From positions 6,076,001 through 6,140,000 of the forward strand of contig JAKNDB010000109.1 in NCBI GenBank assembly GCA_024305405.1: DNA of 64,000 nt, given 5' to 3'. The notes beneath the pieces are model-generated. The model did no database searches and was not told where the DNA came from. It worked only from the letters and a program-made list of their open reading frames with translations. Of the stretch, positions 1 to 12,301 are shown one piece after another (position 1 is the stretch's first letter; each line of letters starts with the position of its first letter). Position numbers and translations under genes: made by a program. The stretch is from Dirofilaria immitis. Taxonomy: Eukaryota; Nematoda; Chromadorea; Rhabditida; Onchocercidae.

Positions 1-702
1 TTGAATCCAATTTTAATCAGCCAAGGCTGCATTTTTATCTTACTTAAAGCTTTTAAGATATATATTTCGCCATATTTTAACACTAATCCAAATGCTGCGA
101 AAGCGGGTGTACTCTATGCTTCCTAGTAGATTCGTAAAAAGTCTCAATAAAGCTTAAACTTTCATACTTTACAAATCACTACCTTATATGACATAGCCAA
201 ACCTAAAATCGAGGAACTCATTCAAGAAAACAGATCTCATAATGGGAATCGTTGACTTAATTTGAACCACAGAAAAGAACATTAAATAATTTCAACGGTT
301 TCATTGAAGTCCTACACTTGTTATCATGCACTGAGAAAAGATCTAACTGAAGGACAAGCTTCATCGCACATTATTTTCATGAGATGTCAGCTTCAATCTT
401 TGATGTAATGGACAGATGGGTTAAAATGAAATCCATCTGCTGATTAAAAAGTCACCGTTATTTCAATATTTTATCTAGATATTTATTAAAATATAAACTG
501 AACAATACATAGCAAAAAAATTAAGTAACAAGTGATCCCTATGTAATAGTAGTTATGAAATATGCTGATCTCACATTTCTTCATACTCTCTTTGTTCTGC
601 CGATACGATTTACTTACAATTAACTGATTTGTTATATTACCTAGAAAGACTAATGTTTTAATGCTCAGCAGAAAATAAATACTTTCACACACATATACAC
701 TT
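1..702. other. intergenic, downstream of nft-1
   Basis: AT-rich sequence after the nft-1 stop codon at 703-705. I see no exon-like segment, RNA gene or repeat here. Short open frames are present but have no recognisable protein content. Confidence 0.5.
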
Positions 703-3529
703 TCACTCGGTTTCTCCAATAACTAATAAACATCGGTATATATTGGCCTCATTCTTCATTTCTTCCTTTTCCCGGAATTGCTTTTCTTTCGTTTTGTCAT
801 GCTCAGCTAATTCGCGATAAACATTATCTGGATCGTCACCCAAATCATCTTTCTTACGTGGAAGTATGTGTACATGTAAGTGCTACAAAAACATTTATTA
901 CCGCTTATTTATTTAATTGGCCTTATTCATTTTACTGTATTTTATTAATGGTATGAAATTTCAAACTGCAAAGTGATGAAATGTAAAAATGTTCATGCAA
1001 AGCTTTTACTAATAAATTATACCCCAATAGATAAACGAATTAGCGGTAAGCAAAAAGTCCGCTACTTGTTGAAACTTACTGAAACAGTCTGTCCTGCTTC
1101 AGGGCCATCCTGAACGCAAACAGTCGAAGACGTTGTTTTATAGTAGTCTTCCAGCATTGCCTGTATTCTCTTTGCAGTTATGAATAAATCGGAAGTTTCG
1201 GCATGATTTAATCCAGTCAACCGTTTGACATTCCTGATCGGACAGATAAGCACATCTGAAAGATATCAGCACTTCAAATATAAATTCTTACTTTTGTTAA
1301 AGAAAAAGTTTAGATAAATCAAATAGATATCATTATTTTTAACAATGTGCCACGTCCTAGCTTGTCTATGCGATTTAGTGTTTCAATCTTCGATATTATT
1401 TTCCTGAATTCGGAACTTAAAAATGAATATATTATATACGTATATATTACATATGAAATATATTGTGTATGAGTAGAAATTTTCGAATACATTTATCACA
1501 TCAATTAAATGAACTAACGTCCAGGGAGTACAGGGTTTCGATTCACGAAACAGAATGTATAAGTACTGCGATAAAAAACGTGTTCGGACGGGATCCTGTG
1601 ATCACCGAATATGTACATTTCATTTCCTGAAACTGGAATATAATATGAGAATTTAAAAAGCTTCAAATTAAATAGAGAATTAAGTTTAGAATCAAAAACG
1701 TAATAAACTGACCAATTTCATTTCTCTGCACTGCTATCAATGTATATAAATCAGAACGCCGATGATCAAAAACGGGTTGCAGTTTTCGTACCTCACTGAG
1801 ATAACTTAATGATATTTCAGCAAAGCACATATCTTAAAAACATCTTTAACTGAGAATTAGAATTTAAAAATTCAAACTCATCTAACCAATACAATCAACA
1901 CAACAAAAAAAAGCACTATATATAACAGATTTCAAGCTATACCTATAGTTTCTGAACACTGAGCAACTATTGCTCCCCAAGGATCAACAACCATTGAATG
2001 ACCATATGATGATCTTTTATCGTTATGTTTGCCAATCTGCGCTGCAGCAACAACGTAACATTGTGTTTCGATTGCTCTGGCCTTTAGTAATGTCTAAAAA
2101 TAAAAATACAAAGCCAAACTGAAATAACGATACAATCTAAAATCTCCTTAAAAAGTTGTTTGAACAATGTTGGAAATGACTGGTTCATCCACTTCTTCGC
2201 ATGCAAAAACTGTAAAAATAGTTCTTGAAAAAACAAAAACAAAGTAGTTTTCGAAAAAAAACTATAAAAATAGTTTTTGTTCGAAAATCAGCACATACAT
2301 ACTTCCCAGTGTGCGAGACCAGTATTAACAGTGAAGGCCGCTGGGTATGTCAAAATATGGGCTCCATTCATGCGATACCATAATGCTAGTTCAGCGAACC
2401 GCAAATCGTAACAAATGGACATGGCGACATTTCCCACAGGTGTGCAAACTGGCTCCGAAATCTGAAATTTTGTCCTTAAAAAATTTTTAAAAATTTAAAT
2501 TAATTTAAAAATTTGGAAATTAAAGAAAAGTAAATGTAATCCTGAAACTCAAGAAAATGAAACCAACTTTGTTTCCACGACTTGAAAATTCGCTTTCTAT
2601 TAATCGCATTTCTCCAGCAATATCTAAATCGAATAGATGAAGTTTCCTGTAAACGCCACGAGTTGTTCCTTTGTCATCTATGATAAGATGGGTAATGAAA
2701 GGTTTTCTCAGTCCAGTAGGATCCTAAAATATGAAGAATCGCATCTGAGATTTGCGAAGGACGATAGCACTAGTAAATCCGAACACAACTCAAGTTAGAT
2801 CTAAAACTACTTTTAGAACCTTTTGGTGAAATCCACCCAAACTTAGCCAAAGCCCATATTCTTCGGCACAATTTCGATATCGACCAATATAATTATCACT
2901 ATCAGTCAAAGCCAGCATTTCACTCTCTTCACGGCTTTGTCCAATGTAATCGAAACATTCCGGGAAGAAAACTATCTAAATTTAAAAGCCTCTTTTTCAA
3001 GTCGAAACAAGCATCAATTCTTCGGTATTTCAAAAACCACTTTTTAAAAATTTAATGAATAAGGCATTACCATACAAAAACACGGATAACGCTCAATAAA
3101 CACAAAAGTCAGCCGGAAAAAAATTACTTAAATTACCAATTTTTATGGATAACTTTTCCATTGAACGTCTCATTCGTCACTTTGTCACATAATAATTTCC
3201 TAGTGTCCTGCGAATGAGTTAGACTTAAGTTTTACTAAAATCTAAAATCACTCGTATTTTGCTAAAATCACTCGTACTTAGACTCTAGATGAATAAAGTT
3301 AACGTAAGAGCTTGAACCTTCGCTTTGCGTTCTTTAGCACGCTTCATCATTCCTTTGCAACTTCGAAATTAGCTTCCAAATCATTCGTCGATGTTAATTG
3401 ACAAACAGCGATCAGGGAACGTGTTTCGTTCATTAATGAGGAAAACTGACGACGGATCGTACTATTTACTAATACATGAGTGAGCATTCGAGTGCGATCT
3501 GCATAAATTGCAATAAACAGCTGTGTCAT
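703..3529 (-). CDS. nft-1: NitFhit: nitrilase-family domain fused to Fhit (HIT) diadenosine polyphosphate hydrolase
   Basis: Nine exons read right to left: 3529-3318, 2975-2820, 2723-2568, 2461-2303, 2093-1943, 1832-1713, 1626-1519, 1255-1080 and 882-703, giving about 472 residues. The N-terminal nitrilase part keeps the family triad: Glu in PECFDYIG, Lys in YRKLHLFD and Cys in SICYDLRFAE. The C-terminal Fhit part has VLICPIRNVKRL and the histidine triad HLHVHILPR, split by an intron. Fusion of the two enzymes in one chain is known from worms and flies. The Fhit half cleaves dinucleoside polyphosphates; Nit homologues act as amidases in metabolite repair. Exon 1 has a one-base frame slip at about 3350, where GGAATGATG needs one more A. 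The downstream protein is well conserved, so I treat it as a sequence error. The start is the upstream ATG in frame; a shorter start is possible. Confidence 0.93.
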
Positions 3530-4491
3530 ATGAACTTATGTATAATTAATTTAGTGTGCATTTTCTAAACTGTTAACCTTATTTTTCCCTGAATTTTAAA
3601 TTGTTGAAAATTTAGTACTTGACTTGGAAAAAGTTCAACATAATGAGGAGAAGAGTTGAAAATGGTAAGCAGTAGTAACCTAATCACCAGCATACCTTCC
3701 CATTCCTCTACCATTACCTATTTCATCCAGCTATCATATCCTTTTTATTCCTTAATGACAACAACGCTTGCCCTAATTCGACCTTAGTTGTATGGAAAGA
3801 CCAGAGATACGACGACACATAAAGTGAGAGAGTGCTGCTTAAAAAGAGTGGGGTAGGAAATTGATGAGCCGCACGAAAGAGTATATGTCAGCAGCGAGGA
3901 ACAATTTGTTGGTTGCATGCAACATGGAGTGCTTTAATCCTTGTGGCCATTAATATGCAATGCATTAATGGTAGATAGGGTCGTGCACTTGCAAAGTGGG
4001 CTGCGTTGGACGGAGGCGGGATACATTTCCAAAATGTCGAGAAGACACTGTCCAATGACAACCGTCCGGTTCTCCTATTTTAGGATTCATCACGAAAGGC
4101 TAAATAGATGAAATGGTTTAATGAATTACTGCACAGTTTCAGTGTTTTAGATTTCATAGTATAAAAATGAATCTTTGAAAATAATATCCGTTATTTGTAT
4201 ATTTGGCAGTTGGCTAAGATTCAAGAAAATACAATGTTATGCCAATGAGTTGCATCACGTTTGATTGTCTCGCTGTTTACAGGTATTTAGAGAGGCCTCA
4301 ATAGCGCAGTAATCAAATAGGATTGAGATGATTCGGGGATTTATTATATTGATGTCGTTTGTGATCGGAACTGAGGGTAAGCTTTGAAATTCAAACGAAG
4401 AAAATGAATATCTTGATCTTCTACTGTATGGCATATAAAGCACTATGCCAACATCTTATCATATCTTTTTGGAATTGTTCTTGATTTTAAA
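3530..4491. promoter_or_regulatory. intergenic region between divergent nft-1 and trap-4
   Basis: About 960 bp separate the two divergent starts, so it probably holds both promoters. It is less AT-rich than the neighbouring introns. It may also contain an untranslated or extra 5' exon of trap-4, but I could not assign one. No specific motif is called. Confidence 0.35.
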
Positions 4492-5692
4492 ATGGTTAAT
4501 GCTTCAAACCTACTATATTTGCTTTATGCAGTAGATTTCAAACATTTTTGTCACATAAAAATTATTTTAGCCATCACGTGCGACTCACCAAATCATTCCG
4601 CAGTAGCATTCTCAACTACCGATGCATTCTTTCACTTTAGTACAACTTATATTATTGAATTTAATTTGCAATGTGCCAATAATGTCAAAGTTAGTCTTTA
4701 TTTTTTCTCTTGATTTTTTTCAAACGAACAATAAAAAATGCAGCCGCATTGTTCTATGATAAAAGATATTACTGTTCTTTGCCAGTAATTTCTTTCGCAG
4801 GATATGGCTGTTTATGGTGTTGTCCATGGGAGAATATATCAGGCTGCAGTTTCTGAAGAAACATCAAAACATCAAATATCTTGGCAGTTGGAACACAGTG
4901 AGTCAGTTGCTCAAATATTCGATGTCGTAATTTATGATGAAGACGGTCTGACTGCATATCGCAAGGTAGTTGGATTTCTTATCCACAGATTCTGGAATTT
5001 TTGTTATTTGAGTTAGATATGTTGATGCGTGGTACTATTTTGAATTTTCATCAGTAATATCGAGTACCTTCTGAGATGAATAATGGCATTAAACACTTAA
5101 AATGGGAACAGTAAAAAACTTTTATTATTTCTCTCTTATTCGATCACTTTTACAAAAAGATGTTTTAGAAATCGAGAAGTTTGAAGTTAATGAGGACGAT
5201 TTTTGGGAAGCTATGAATTTCAGTACATAAAAAGTAAAAATGATTTTATTGTGAAGCTTGAACCATCGATGAGAATATGCATGCGTTTAACTTTTTCTAG
5301 GCGGAAAGGAGCCGTGATGATATCTCCAAAGTGAAATCACTCTTCACAGTTCAGTTAAAACATCCTGTATGTTTCAGCCTTTCCGTTAGAAATTGACTCC
5401 AGACTTTGTACATACCATAAATTTTTACTACGCTTTAATCACAGTAGTTTTAAGAAATATGGAAATTTTTTTAATCCATGAATAATTTTTTGGTTGGAAC
5501 CACAACGAAAATCATTTGAGATTTCAGGCACTGTTTTTAACTCTATATACAATAACAAAAAAAAAAATAAAAATATCTTTATTCCAGGGTGTTTCGAAGT
5601 CTTCTCCAGTTGCATCAGAAACCATTGTTACAGCTTTCGCTCTGATTGCTTTATATGTTGGTTATCATTTTAAGAGTCAGCTGATGGCTTAA
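4492..5692 (+). CDS. trap-4: Translocon-associated protein subunit delta (TRAP-delta/SSR4)
   Basis: Four exons: 4492-4689, 4801-4965, 5301-5366 and 5588-5692. All splice in phase 0 and give about 177 residues. TRAP-delta is a single-pass ER membrane subunit of the complex that sits beside the Sec61 channel and helps some substrates translocate. The lumenal part starts around TCDSPNH and carries the family pattern HQISWQLEHSES followed by VIYDEDGLTAYRK. The last exon encodes the C-terminal membrane segment ETIVTAFALIALYVGY and a very short cytosolic tail, as in vertebrate SSR4. The start at 4492 is uncertain: the stretch before TCDSP is hydrophobic only near its end, and a separate signal-peptide exon upstream is possible. 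Confidence 0.88.
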
Positions 5693-6085
5693 AGTATAAA
5701 TATTGAATGTTCTCTTTTGTTGATAATTATGATAAGGATAAGACGTTGTTCCTGTTATATGAAATTGACTTTTTGTTACTTTTATTTGTGGTAATCAAGC
5801 GATATTTTCCCGTATGTTTCCATAATTTTATATAATTTCAAGAAACTTTTGGGATTTCAAATTTTAAACGTTGATCGAAGTAATTCCTAGGATTCTTCAT
5901 CATCGTGAACATGTAGAAATTTCGTTTCTTTCTTTCTGTTACACTAATAGTTATGGTTGGTTGGTTATCCGTATGTCAGAAAAACTTGCTGTTCTATTTA
6001 TAACTCAGTAAAGGTATAATTAAAGTTATCTATTCTGTGCAGGTTTTCGCATTTTGCAGCGAGACAAGTTCATTAATCGTGAACT
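5693..6085. other. short intergenic gap, trap-4 to FAM210
   Basis: About 390 bp of AT-rich sequence between two genes on the same strand. The spacing would permit a nematode operon with SL2-type trans-splicing, but I cannot identify the trans-splice site, so this is inference only. Confidence 0.3.
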
Positions 6086-7676
6086 GTGGAAATTGATCGT
6101 ATCATGCTAATGCACAGTATATCTGCTAGGTCATCGATTTTCAGGATGTTAGCTTCGTTAGTAATACGGTCGCGTGTGGTAACTTTAGAGAGCGAATGTT
6201 TGCTGAGGTTACTAAAATTGTCAATTGGGCCAAATAGACTATTTAATTATTCGTATGGAAAAACTGTGGGCTCCTTTAATCCGTGCAGTCTACAGTTCAC
6301 TACTTCAGTACAGCTCTCTGTTTCGAATCCTGTGAATGTTTTACACGAAGCAAGGAAGCTTTTTCATACTACGAAAACAGTACGTGCTTGAATCATAGGA
6401 GGATTTGAAGGTGTTTTCTCGTTCATAGAGTAAATTAAATGTTGAATGGAAATAGCTTTCAAGGAAATGGAAGCTCTTGAAACTCATTTGTCGTATGTAT
6501 ATTTTATGAATCACTTGCAAGTTCTAATTACCAAAGTTGAGATACGGTTGCCGGTTGAAATAAAAAAAAAGGATCTTGATTTTGAACGTCTAAGATGGAT
6601 AAAAGCTTACTATTCTCTTTGTTGTACTAGGTGTATAAATTTTATGAACCTTTTAGAAGCGTGATATTTCATTTCCTGAAAATGATGAAAAACTGAAGAG
6701 AGTGGAGGAAGCAATTCAGAAAGAGCACAGGGTATGGATCAATTTTTTCACCGTTTTCCTTTCTTAATGAGAAGCTGATAAGAAATTCACCAAATTTTAT
6801 TTTACAGGAAGCGAAACCTACAGGATTATTTGCAAAATTGAAATACTATTTAAAACGCTATTGGTATATCGCTATTCCAATACACATTGTAAATTGTGTC
6901 ATTTGGTTTATTGTTCTTTATATTACTGTGAGAAGGTTAGGTTTCTCTTTTATTTCTGGCAGTATTTCAGACTAGATTTAAAAAATTTAAATCAGTTATC
7001 GGCAAGTAAAATTCATGGTTGAAACACTTTCAGCGGTCTTGATGTTGTTGCTTTGCTGAAGAAGTGCCATGTACCGGATTATGTTGTTGATAGGGTAGAA
7101 TCAATTCCTTCCAATGCAGGAGTTGCTGTTGTAGCCTTTTACTTTACAAGGTATGAGTTCCAACTAATTGCTTGTCACTAAATTAATTACGCTTATAGTA
7201 AGACTATGCAATCATTGATGATTAGCTTAATTCGGCGGTTAAATTATCATATATTCCTTTCAAACTATCCATGTAAAACCATTTATAGTGTGTAGTCTTA
7301 TGTAACCGGAGTAAATACCGTTTGTATATCGGACACACTTGCGAACAGAAGGTTTTTAAAATAAGAATTTTAGCTATAACATTTAACTACATCATGCCAT
7401 ATACTAAAGTATGTTTAGTTTCAAAATTATTGATATAAGCTGAATTCAATTTAGTTTCAGATCGCTACTCCTTTTCGTTATGCTACTACTCTGTTGTTAA
7501 TACAGCTTAGTTTCCCGGTTTTCCGACGACTCGGTATAATGACAGCAAAGGAAGTAAAATACAAGATGCGATTGAAATATACGAACAAAGTAAGAAAAAT
7601 AAAACGTCGTTACCAGCTAAAGTTTAACCGAATGGGACCTTTTGGAAATAAAAACGACAGAATACCAGTGGATTGA
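6086..7676 (+). CDS. FAM210-family (DUF1279) mitochondrial membrane protein
   Basis: Five exons: 6086-6379, 6657-6731, 6808-6935, 7034-7150 and 7461-7676. The N-terminal ~90 residues are rich in Arg, Ser and Leu and poor in acidic residues, consistent with a mitochondrial targeting peptide. They are followed by a charged linker (KLKRVEEAIQKEHREAK). The DUF1279 core follows: LKRYWYIAIPIHIVNCVIWF, then SGLDVVALLKKC and IATPFRYATTLLLIQ, with two likely membrane segments. A basic C-terminal helix ends the protein. Vertebrate FAM210A/B are mitochondrial inner-membrane proteins linked to translation and respiration. The exon 4 to exon 5 join is out of phase by one base: ACAAG before the donor, ATCGCT after the acceptor. 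A lost G in a GGG run at the donor would repair it. Part of the last exon is duplicated just downstream. Confidence 0.85.
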
Positions 7677-7870
7677 AAAAGTCCTAGTGAAAGCCGTTGA
7701 TCGTATTTTTCCGAATGACATTTACATTGTAATTTGTTATATGTGTCTTAACATTTTGTGACTTTCTAACATTATGTTTTCTTGATCCTTTTAAAGTTCA
7801 CCCGATAGGAAACCGGGTGGTGACGCTGGAATACTAGTGGATTGAAAAAGTCCTAGTGAAAGCTGTAGAA
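7611..7870. repeat. diverged direct repeat of the FAM210 3' end
   Basis: A stretch near 7657-7694 reading AGTGGATTGAAAAAGTCCTA and onward recurs almost unchanged at 7829-7868. Sequence to the left (AAAGTTTAACCGAATGGGA against AAAGTTCACCCGATAGGAA) is also related. The copy starts inside the coding end of FAM210 and is about 180 bp downstream of the first. It is non-coding and looks like an old local duplication. Confidence 0.75.
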
Positions 7871-10283
7871 ATTATTGAGAATTAAGATTTTTTCTAGTTT
7901 TCAAGTAGAAATTATGAAGTGCAAGTCTCTAGGATTCTTTTGTTTACAAGTTTCATAACGATGTTATTGAAGAGATTCTATTCAAGGCAATTATTATTTC
8001 GCTTTCGAAAGACTGCATTCTTCATTTCAGAAAATGTATGCGGTACTTTCTTTACATCCTTGGAATAGCGTGTTTGAACTGATGTCGACGATTACTGTTT
8101 AGACTTCAAGAACAAGGTCAAATTTAGCATTAGACTGCTTGTAGAATATTTGTGTTCGCTCGAACATAAGTGGTATTTGTACATTATGGTGGGTTACTGT
8201 TTATAACACCGTCTGTGTTATTTACTGCATAACAACTTATCTTGATCTAGAAAGAAAGATTTCTCTAAGTGTTCTAAAAATGCTTATAAGCAATAAATAA
8301 CTGAAAATGTCAGTAGGCAAGATTACAGTGGAAATGTAGCGCAGTAAAGACAACTGAAATACAATCCATTCAACTGTCAATTGGGGTCGTTGACATGTGT
8401 GTGAGATGGAAGTTGACCCTTGGAAAAAGCGTTTATTGCAATTCAGAAATCGGATGGACAACCATAGAATAGATGACTTAGTCGTTAATAAAGAATAATA
8501 TTGATATGTACAAAGCACAGAACTGAATGTGAATTGAAGACGTTTTCCAATTTAACATCTATTATAGGAGATATGGGTATAACAAATTGAATTTTGGGCA
8601 AAACAGCTTAAAAATCTGTGAAGCAAAAAGTTACGTTTAAGTATTTGCAGCAATTAAGATGCAAATGATTGAAAACTTTCAGACCATGAATAGAGAATTT
8701 GTGTAATACAGACTTGCTATGAATTTTTTATAACGATTGTTCAATGAGGCTTAATTTGATGCTTTATTTTTGAGCCGAAGACTGCTATGATTAAAATTGT
8801 GAAATGAATCGTCTTATAATATTGAATTGAGCAAATAAATGCATTTGAAATTGCTAAATAGGAAAGCAGAGTCGTCAGTGAAACGAAAAAATTTGGAAAG
8901 TTTCGGCGAATAAGGAAGTGACTTAGAATGAAAGCCAGGAAGGTCAAATTGGTCCTGTGCGTAATTTAATATATTGGAAATACAAATATGGTTTTCATAG
9001 TAACGATCATGTGAAGAATTTAGACTTCCGCGTTTCGTTAAGATTTAGAATAACAGCAACATAACGACAAGATCAATTTTCTTTATGATGACTGAACTGT
9101 TTCAGTATCAAGTAATAGCCTGAATAGGCAGTTGTAGGAAGCATTATGGAGATACTGATTACGTGTTCATTTTTACCTTTATTATGTAATAGATGAATGT
9201 TGGCGCTTTTGGGTACTGATGACCAGAAAGTAACATGAAACATTTGAGATAACCTTATCCGAGTCATCCATAATCTCGGTTCACTATTCCGCATCTGACA
9301 AAATCTATATCTTTTTCTACTTTCGGCATTACAATGGTTAAAGGTTAAAAGGAGGTTTGAAGGTTAAAAGGATATTTCGGAGTACGACATTGGTGATAAA
9401 ATTTTATCGTTTCTCAAACGTCATTTTAAAGTTGATCTAATGAAAGTGAGGCATTTTTATGGAGAGTCGTCATGATTTACCAAGCAGTGATTTTATGAGA
9501 CTTACTCAACACAAAGCTATCGGTTTTGAATACATTCTTCATATCACATTCGAACACCTAATCACTTCGGAAGCCACGTATAAAGTAAGTGATAATGAAA
9601 AGCCGCATCTTCACTGTTGAGTACTCTGAGATTCGACTGATCCAGCACTGTACATCGATGAATAAGACAGCCTGAGGTTTTTTTTTTGGAAATTGTCATT
9701 GTGAGCTGAGAAAATTTGATCACCAAGTTGACTGTTGAGGACAGTGTGCATATGCCGATAAGTTCGTGCGAACCAAGATTAGCAAGAGTCGAAAGCTTAT
9801 AGGCGACCAAGTCGCATACATTGAAGCTGTAGTACGTAAATACAGGAAAAGTTTAAAAAGAAGCCTCTATTGGTAAAAAATATTTTAAATCGAAAATCTA
9901 ATGTATATATTTCCGTTTACAGATTTCATGATGATTATACATTTTCAATAAATCTAATACTCTGTAGAAACTTATGTACCAAGGTTATCGAGCAGCTAGC
10001 GAAGCATGGCAAAATCCGAACGAAATTTGTTTATATTAGATTTTTCACTCTTATGCTGAGTACATGCCGGTTCTCGTTATAGCTGTTGATGATTGGAAAA
10101 ATCATTCAAATGGTTGTAAGTTTTCGTAATTTCTAAGTCTTCAAAAAAATTCCTCACCTCATTTTTGTAAAGTTTGCTATTTGGAGAGTGTAAAAATATA
10201 AATATTTATGCTAAGAACACCTCAATAGAAGAGAATACAGAATCACGCAACAAACAAAGAGTAAATTCTTAATTTAAATAGTA
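7871..10283. other. gene-poor interval, FAM210 to znf593
   Basis: About 2.4 kb without a convincing exon on either strand. Small open frames occur at 8237-8518, 9073-9294 and 9562-9810 (-) but show no family pattern or good splice context. The right-hand end contains a degenerate copy of the last znf593 exon. Confidence 0.4.
10050..10205 (-). pseudogene. degenerate duplicate of znf593 exon 3 and flanking intron
   Basis: The sequence from about 10061 (TGCCGGTTCTCGTTATAGCT) can be aligned with 10337 onward (TGGCAGTTCTCCTAATCGCT). The resemblance continues through AAAATCATTCAAATGG and AGAAATCATTCACATGG, then through TTCCTCACCTCATTTTTG and TTCTTCGGCTTCATTTG. The parent segment covers the last coding exon and adjoining intron of the zinc-finger gene. 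The copy is too diverged to code. This is a visual alignment only. Confidence 0.6.
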
Positions 10284-10938
10284 TCAAGCAAAATTTTTAC
10301 TTTTTAATCCAACAGATTCTTCGGCTTCACGTTGCGTATATGGCAGTTCTCCTAATCGCTTTAATCGTTGTCGATGAACTTAAAAGAAATCATTCACATG
10401 GCTGCAATTTCTAAAAGTTTGCGAAAAATTCTTCGGCTTCATTTGTACGACGTTTGCTTTTGCTTAAGAAATATGCAATAAAAATTTTTTAAGAGGATTG
10501 GAAAGAGTAATACCTTTACTTGACCTATGACTGCTGAGAGATTTTTCATCAATAAAGCATCGAGTACATTCAATACAGTAGAATTGTCCACCTCCTGAAC
10601 AAATTTTGAAAAGAAATCAATAAGTGGAAAATTAATTTACCGACCTTGTCAAAGAATGCAATGCGAAATCCAAACATCATGAAGCGGAAAATTTCATTCT
10701 TCTTTCAGTGAGATTAACTTGATTTCTATTTCCTTCATACTAGTTAGATCTCAAGAACCCAACAACCAGGAACGATCAACACGTTAGGATGGAGAATTAC
10801 CCGGTAGATCAAGGTCAAGATCTATTTGTCGGCTTGCAAGACATTGTCGTTTCCTGACCTTATCTCTTCAATGATCTGATCCATGTCATTTCCTTTTCTC
10901 TTCCTTGCTTTATTCGAGGATGTATGCTTCTTCGGCAT
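10284..10938 (-). CDS. ZNF593/Bud20-like C2H2 zinc-finger protein
   Basis: Three exons read right to left: 10938-10801, 10594-10520 and 10378-10284. The N-terminus is the basic segment MPKKHTSSNKARKRKG followed by DMDQIIEEI, matching the RR-rich and DLDEI-type start of this family. Exon 2 encodes one zinc finger, FYCIECTRCFIDEKSLSSH. Exon 3 continues with HRQRLKRLGELPYTQREAEE, the typical tail. Yeast Bud20 and human ZNF593 bind pre-60S ribosomal particles and aid their nuclear export, so a role in ribosome assembly is inferred. Exon 1 shows a frame slip at 10825-10827, where one more A on the coding strand restores ADKIDLDLDLPG. The 5' end lies just after a TTTCAG acceptor, consistent with spliced-leader addition. 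Confidence 0.87.
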
Positions 10939-10955
10939 TCCGTGTATCCTGAAAT
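10939..10955 (-). other. candidate spliced-leader acceptor of znf593
   Basis: On the minus strand an AT-rich tract ending TTTCAG is followed by GATACACGGA and then the ATG. An acceptor so close to a start with no upstream exon fits spliced-leader trans-splicing. A conventional 5' UTR intron is the alternative. Confidence 0.5.
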
Positions 10956-11205
10956 AAATTACCAGCATCGAGATGTGCTGAATATCCACAGTCTTCGATG
11001 TGAGATTCTTAATTTGCATGCAACAAAGGTAGTTTTTTGAAAAGGAAGGTGTTTGTAGGAGGGATGGGAGATCAGGATACTGTTTATGCGTGTCGTGTTT
11101 ATGAGTTTTCATTTTTTGTGGTGCAACATTTATGTTGCTACAGCGGAATAAGTTAAACTTATTACTCCTTTTTCTTCCATTTGATTAATTTTAAGATTTC
11201 TTTTC

Positions 11206-11215
11206 AGTCAAACTT
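11206..11215 (+). other. candidate spliced-leader acceptor of the COA1-like gene
   Basis: TTTTCAG lies about 10 bases before the ATG at 11216, with no recognisable upstream exon. This is the expected arrangement for a trans-spliced 5' end. Confidence 0.5.
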
Positions 11216-12301
11216 ATGTTATCAAATGGCAGGTATCTTACGGTAGCTAATATTGCTGGTGGTGGAGCCATCATCGTAATCTGTCAGCTTATATATACTC
11301 ATATATATCTGCAGAAGAAAATCCAGTCGAAAATTCGGGAGTTTTCTCATTACAGGTAAAAAGTATGTTGACATATACTTATTTAAATTGCCTAACGTAT
11401 TTCGAAAAACTTTCGTTCTATAAATAAAAATTTTAGAGTAACTGAAAGTTCAACTAATTTAAGGCCATCGTTAGATTCCGGTCAGTCTGTTGTAGGTGAT
11501 TGCGTATCAGTGTGCAGAGCTTTATTTCATATGTGATATTCCAGATTACTTATAACGCATTACGGCGTTGTTTTTTTCTTATTGTAAAGATTTCATTTCC
11601 TGCTTGTAATATTAATATTAGAAGCTCATGTGGGAGAAAATTTTGGAATTGGTTTTATGTAATAGTTAGGGAAGCTTTTAAATCTTTATCAATCAATTTA
11701 TCATATCAGTTAAATTGATCGTTGTAGAGGTGCTTTCACAGTGTTATCGAAGCACAAAAGGCAATTGAATCTTTGGGACTACCACTTACTGTTGGAGAGG
11801 TTGATTTAGTGGACAGAAAAAGGAATTATATTGATGAGCGGAAGTCTGAGGTGATTGCAAGTTAATAAAAGACTTATATTTCTCTTCAACGAAGAACCAA
11901 GCCAAAATGAACTAGCTTCGATTGACATTATTTATTCAATTTCTTTGTTTTGGTAAAACATTGAACAAATTTAACTTAGATGGACCAAAACCTGAAAATA
12001 CTCTAATAATTATAATTGATTGTAAATAATTTTGTTGTTGAGTTGATTCATGTAACTTCAGTTGCGAATCCCGATTTGCGGAGAACGTGATGGTGGAATA
12101 ATGGTGGTTCGAGCGGAACGTGATGAAGATGGGGAAGATTTTGAAACAGCGCAGATTGAGCTTGTGCTCGATGAGGCTGGCCATAACATCATAATTTACG
12201 ATAATGGGAAATGGTCTGGAAGTTTAATCCTTCTGGGCAGTTCCAACGATATCTGTTCCATTTTGCCTTCTACTCAGTTTTGTTGCCATTTTAAGAATTG
12301 A
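11216..12301 (+). CDS. COA1-like cytochrome c oxidase assembly protein
   Basis: Four exons: 11216-11355, 11437 to roughly 11500, 11728 (or 11742) to 11850, and 12062-12301. The protein starts with a membrane segment, ANIAGGGAIIVICQLIY. It then has the Coa1/DUF1783 pattern: EAQKAIESLGLPLTVGEVDL, a basic stretch, LRIPICGERDGGIMVV, and AQIELVLDEAGHNIIIY. Coa1 proteins sit in the mitochondrial inner membrane and act in early assembly of cytochrome oxidase. The family is short (about 140-190 residues) and this model fits. The end of exon 2 is not settled, because several GT sites are possible and the acceptor of exon 3 can be read two ways. The final ~25 residues look unlike the family and may be loosely constrained. 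Confidence 0.72.

Larger units (their letters stand above)
10939..11215. promoter_or_regulatory. shared divergent promoter region, znf593 and COA1-like gene
   Basis: Only about 280 bp separate the two divergent start codons, and both starts have a nearby splice acceptor. The two genes therefore probably share a bidirectional promoter. No specific element was identified. Confidence 0.45.
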
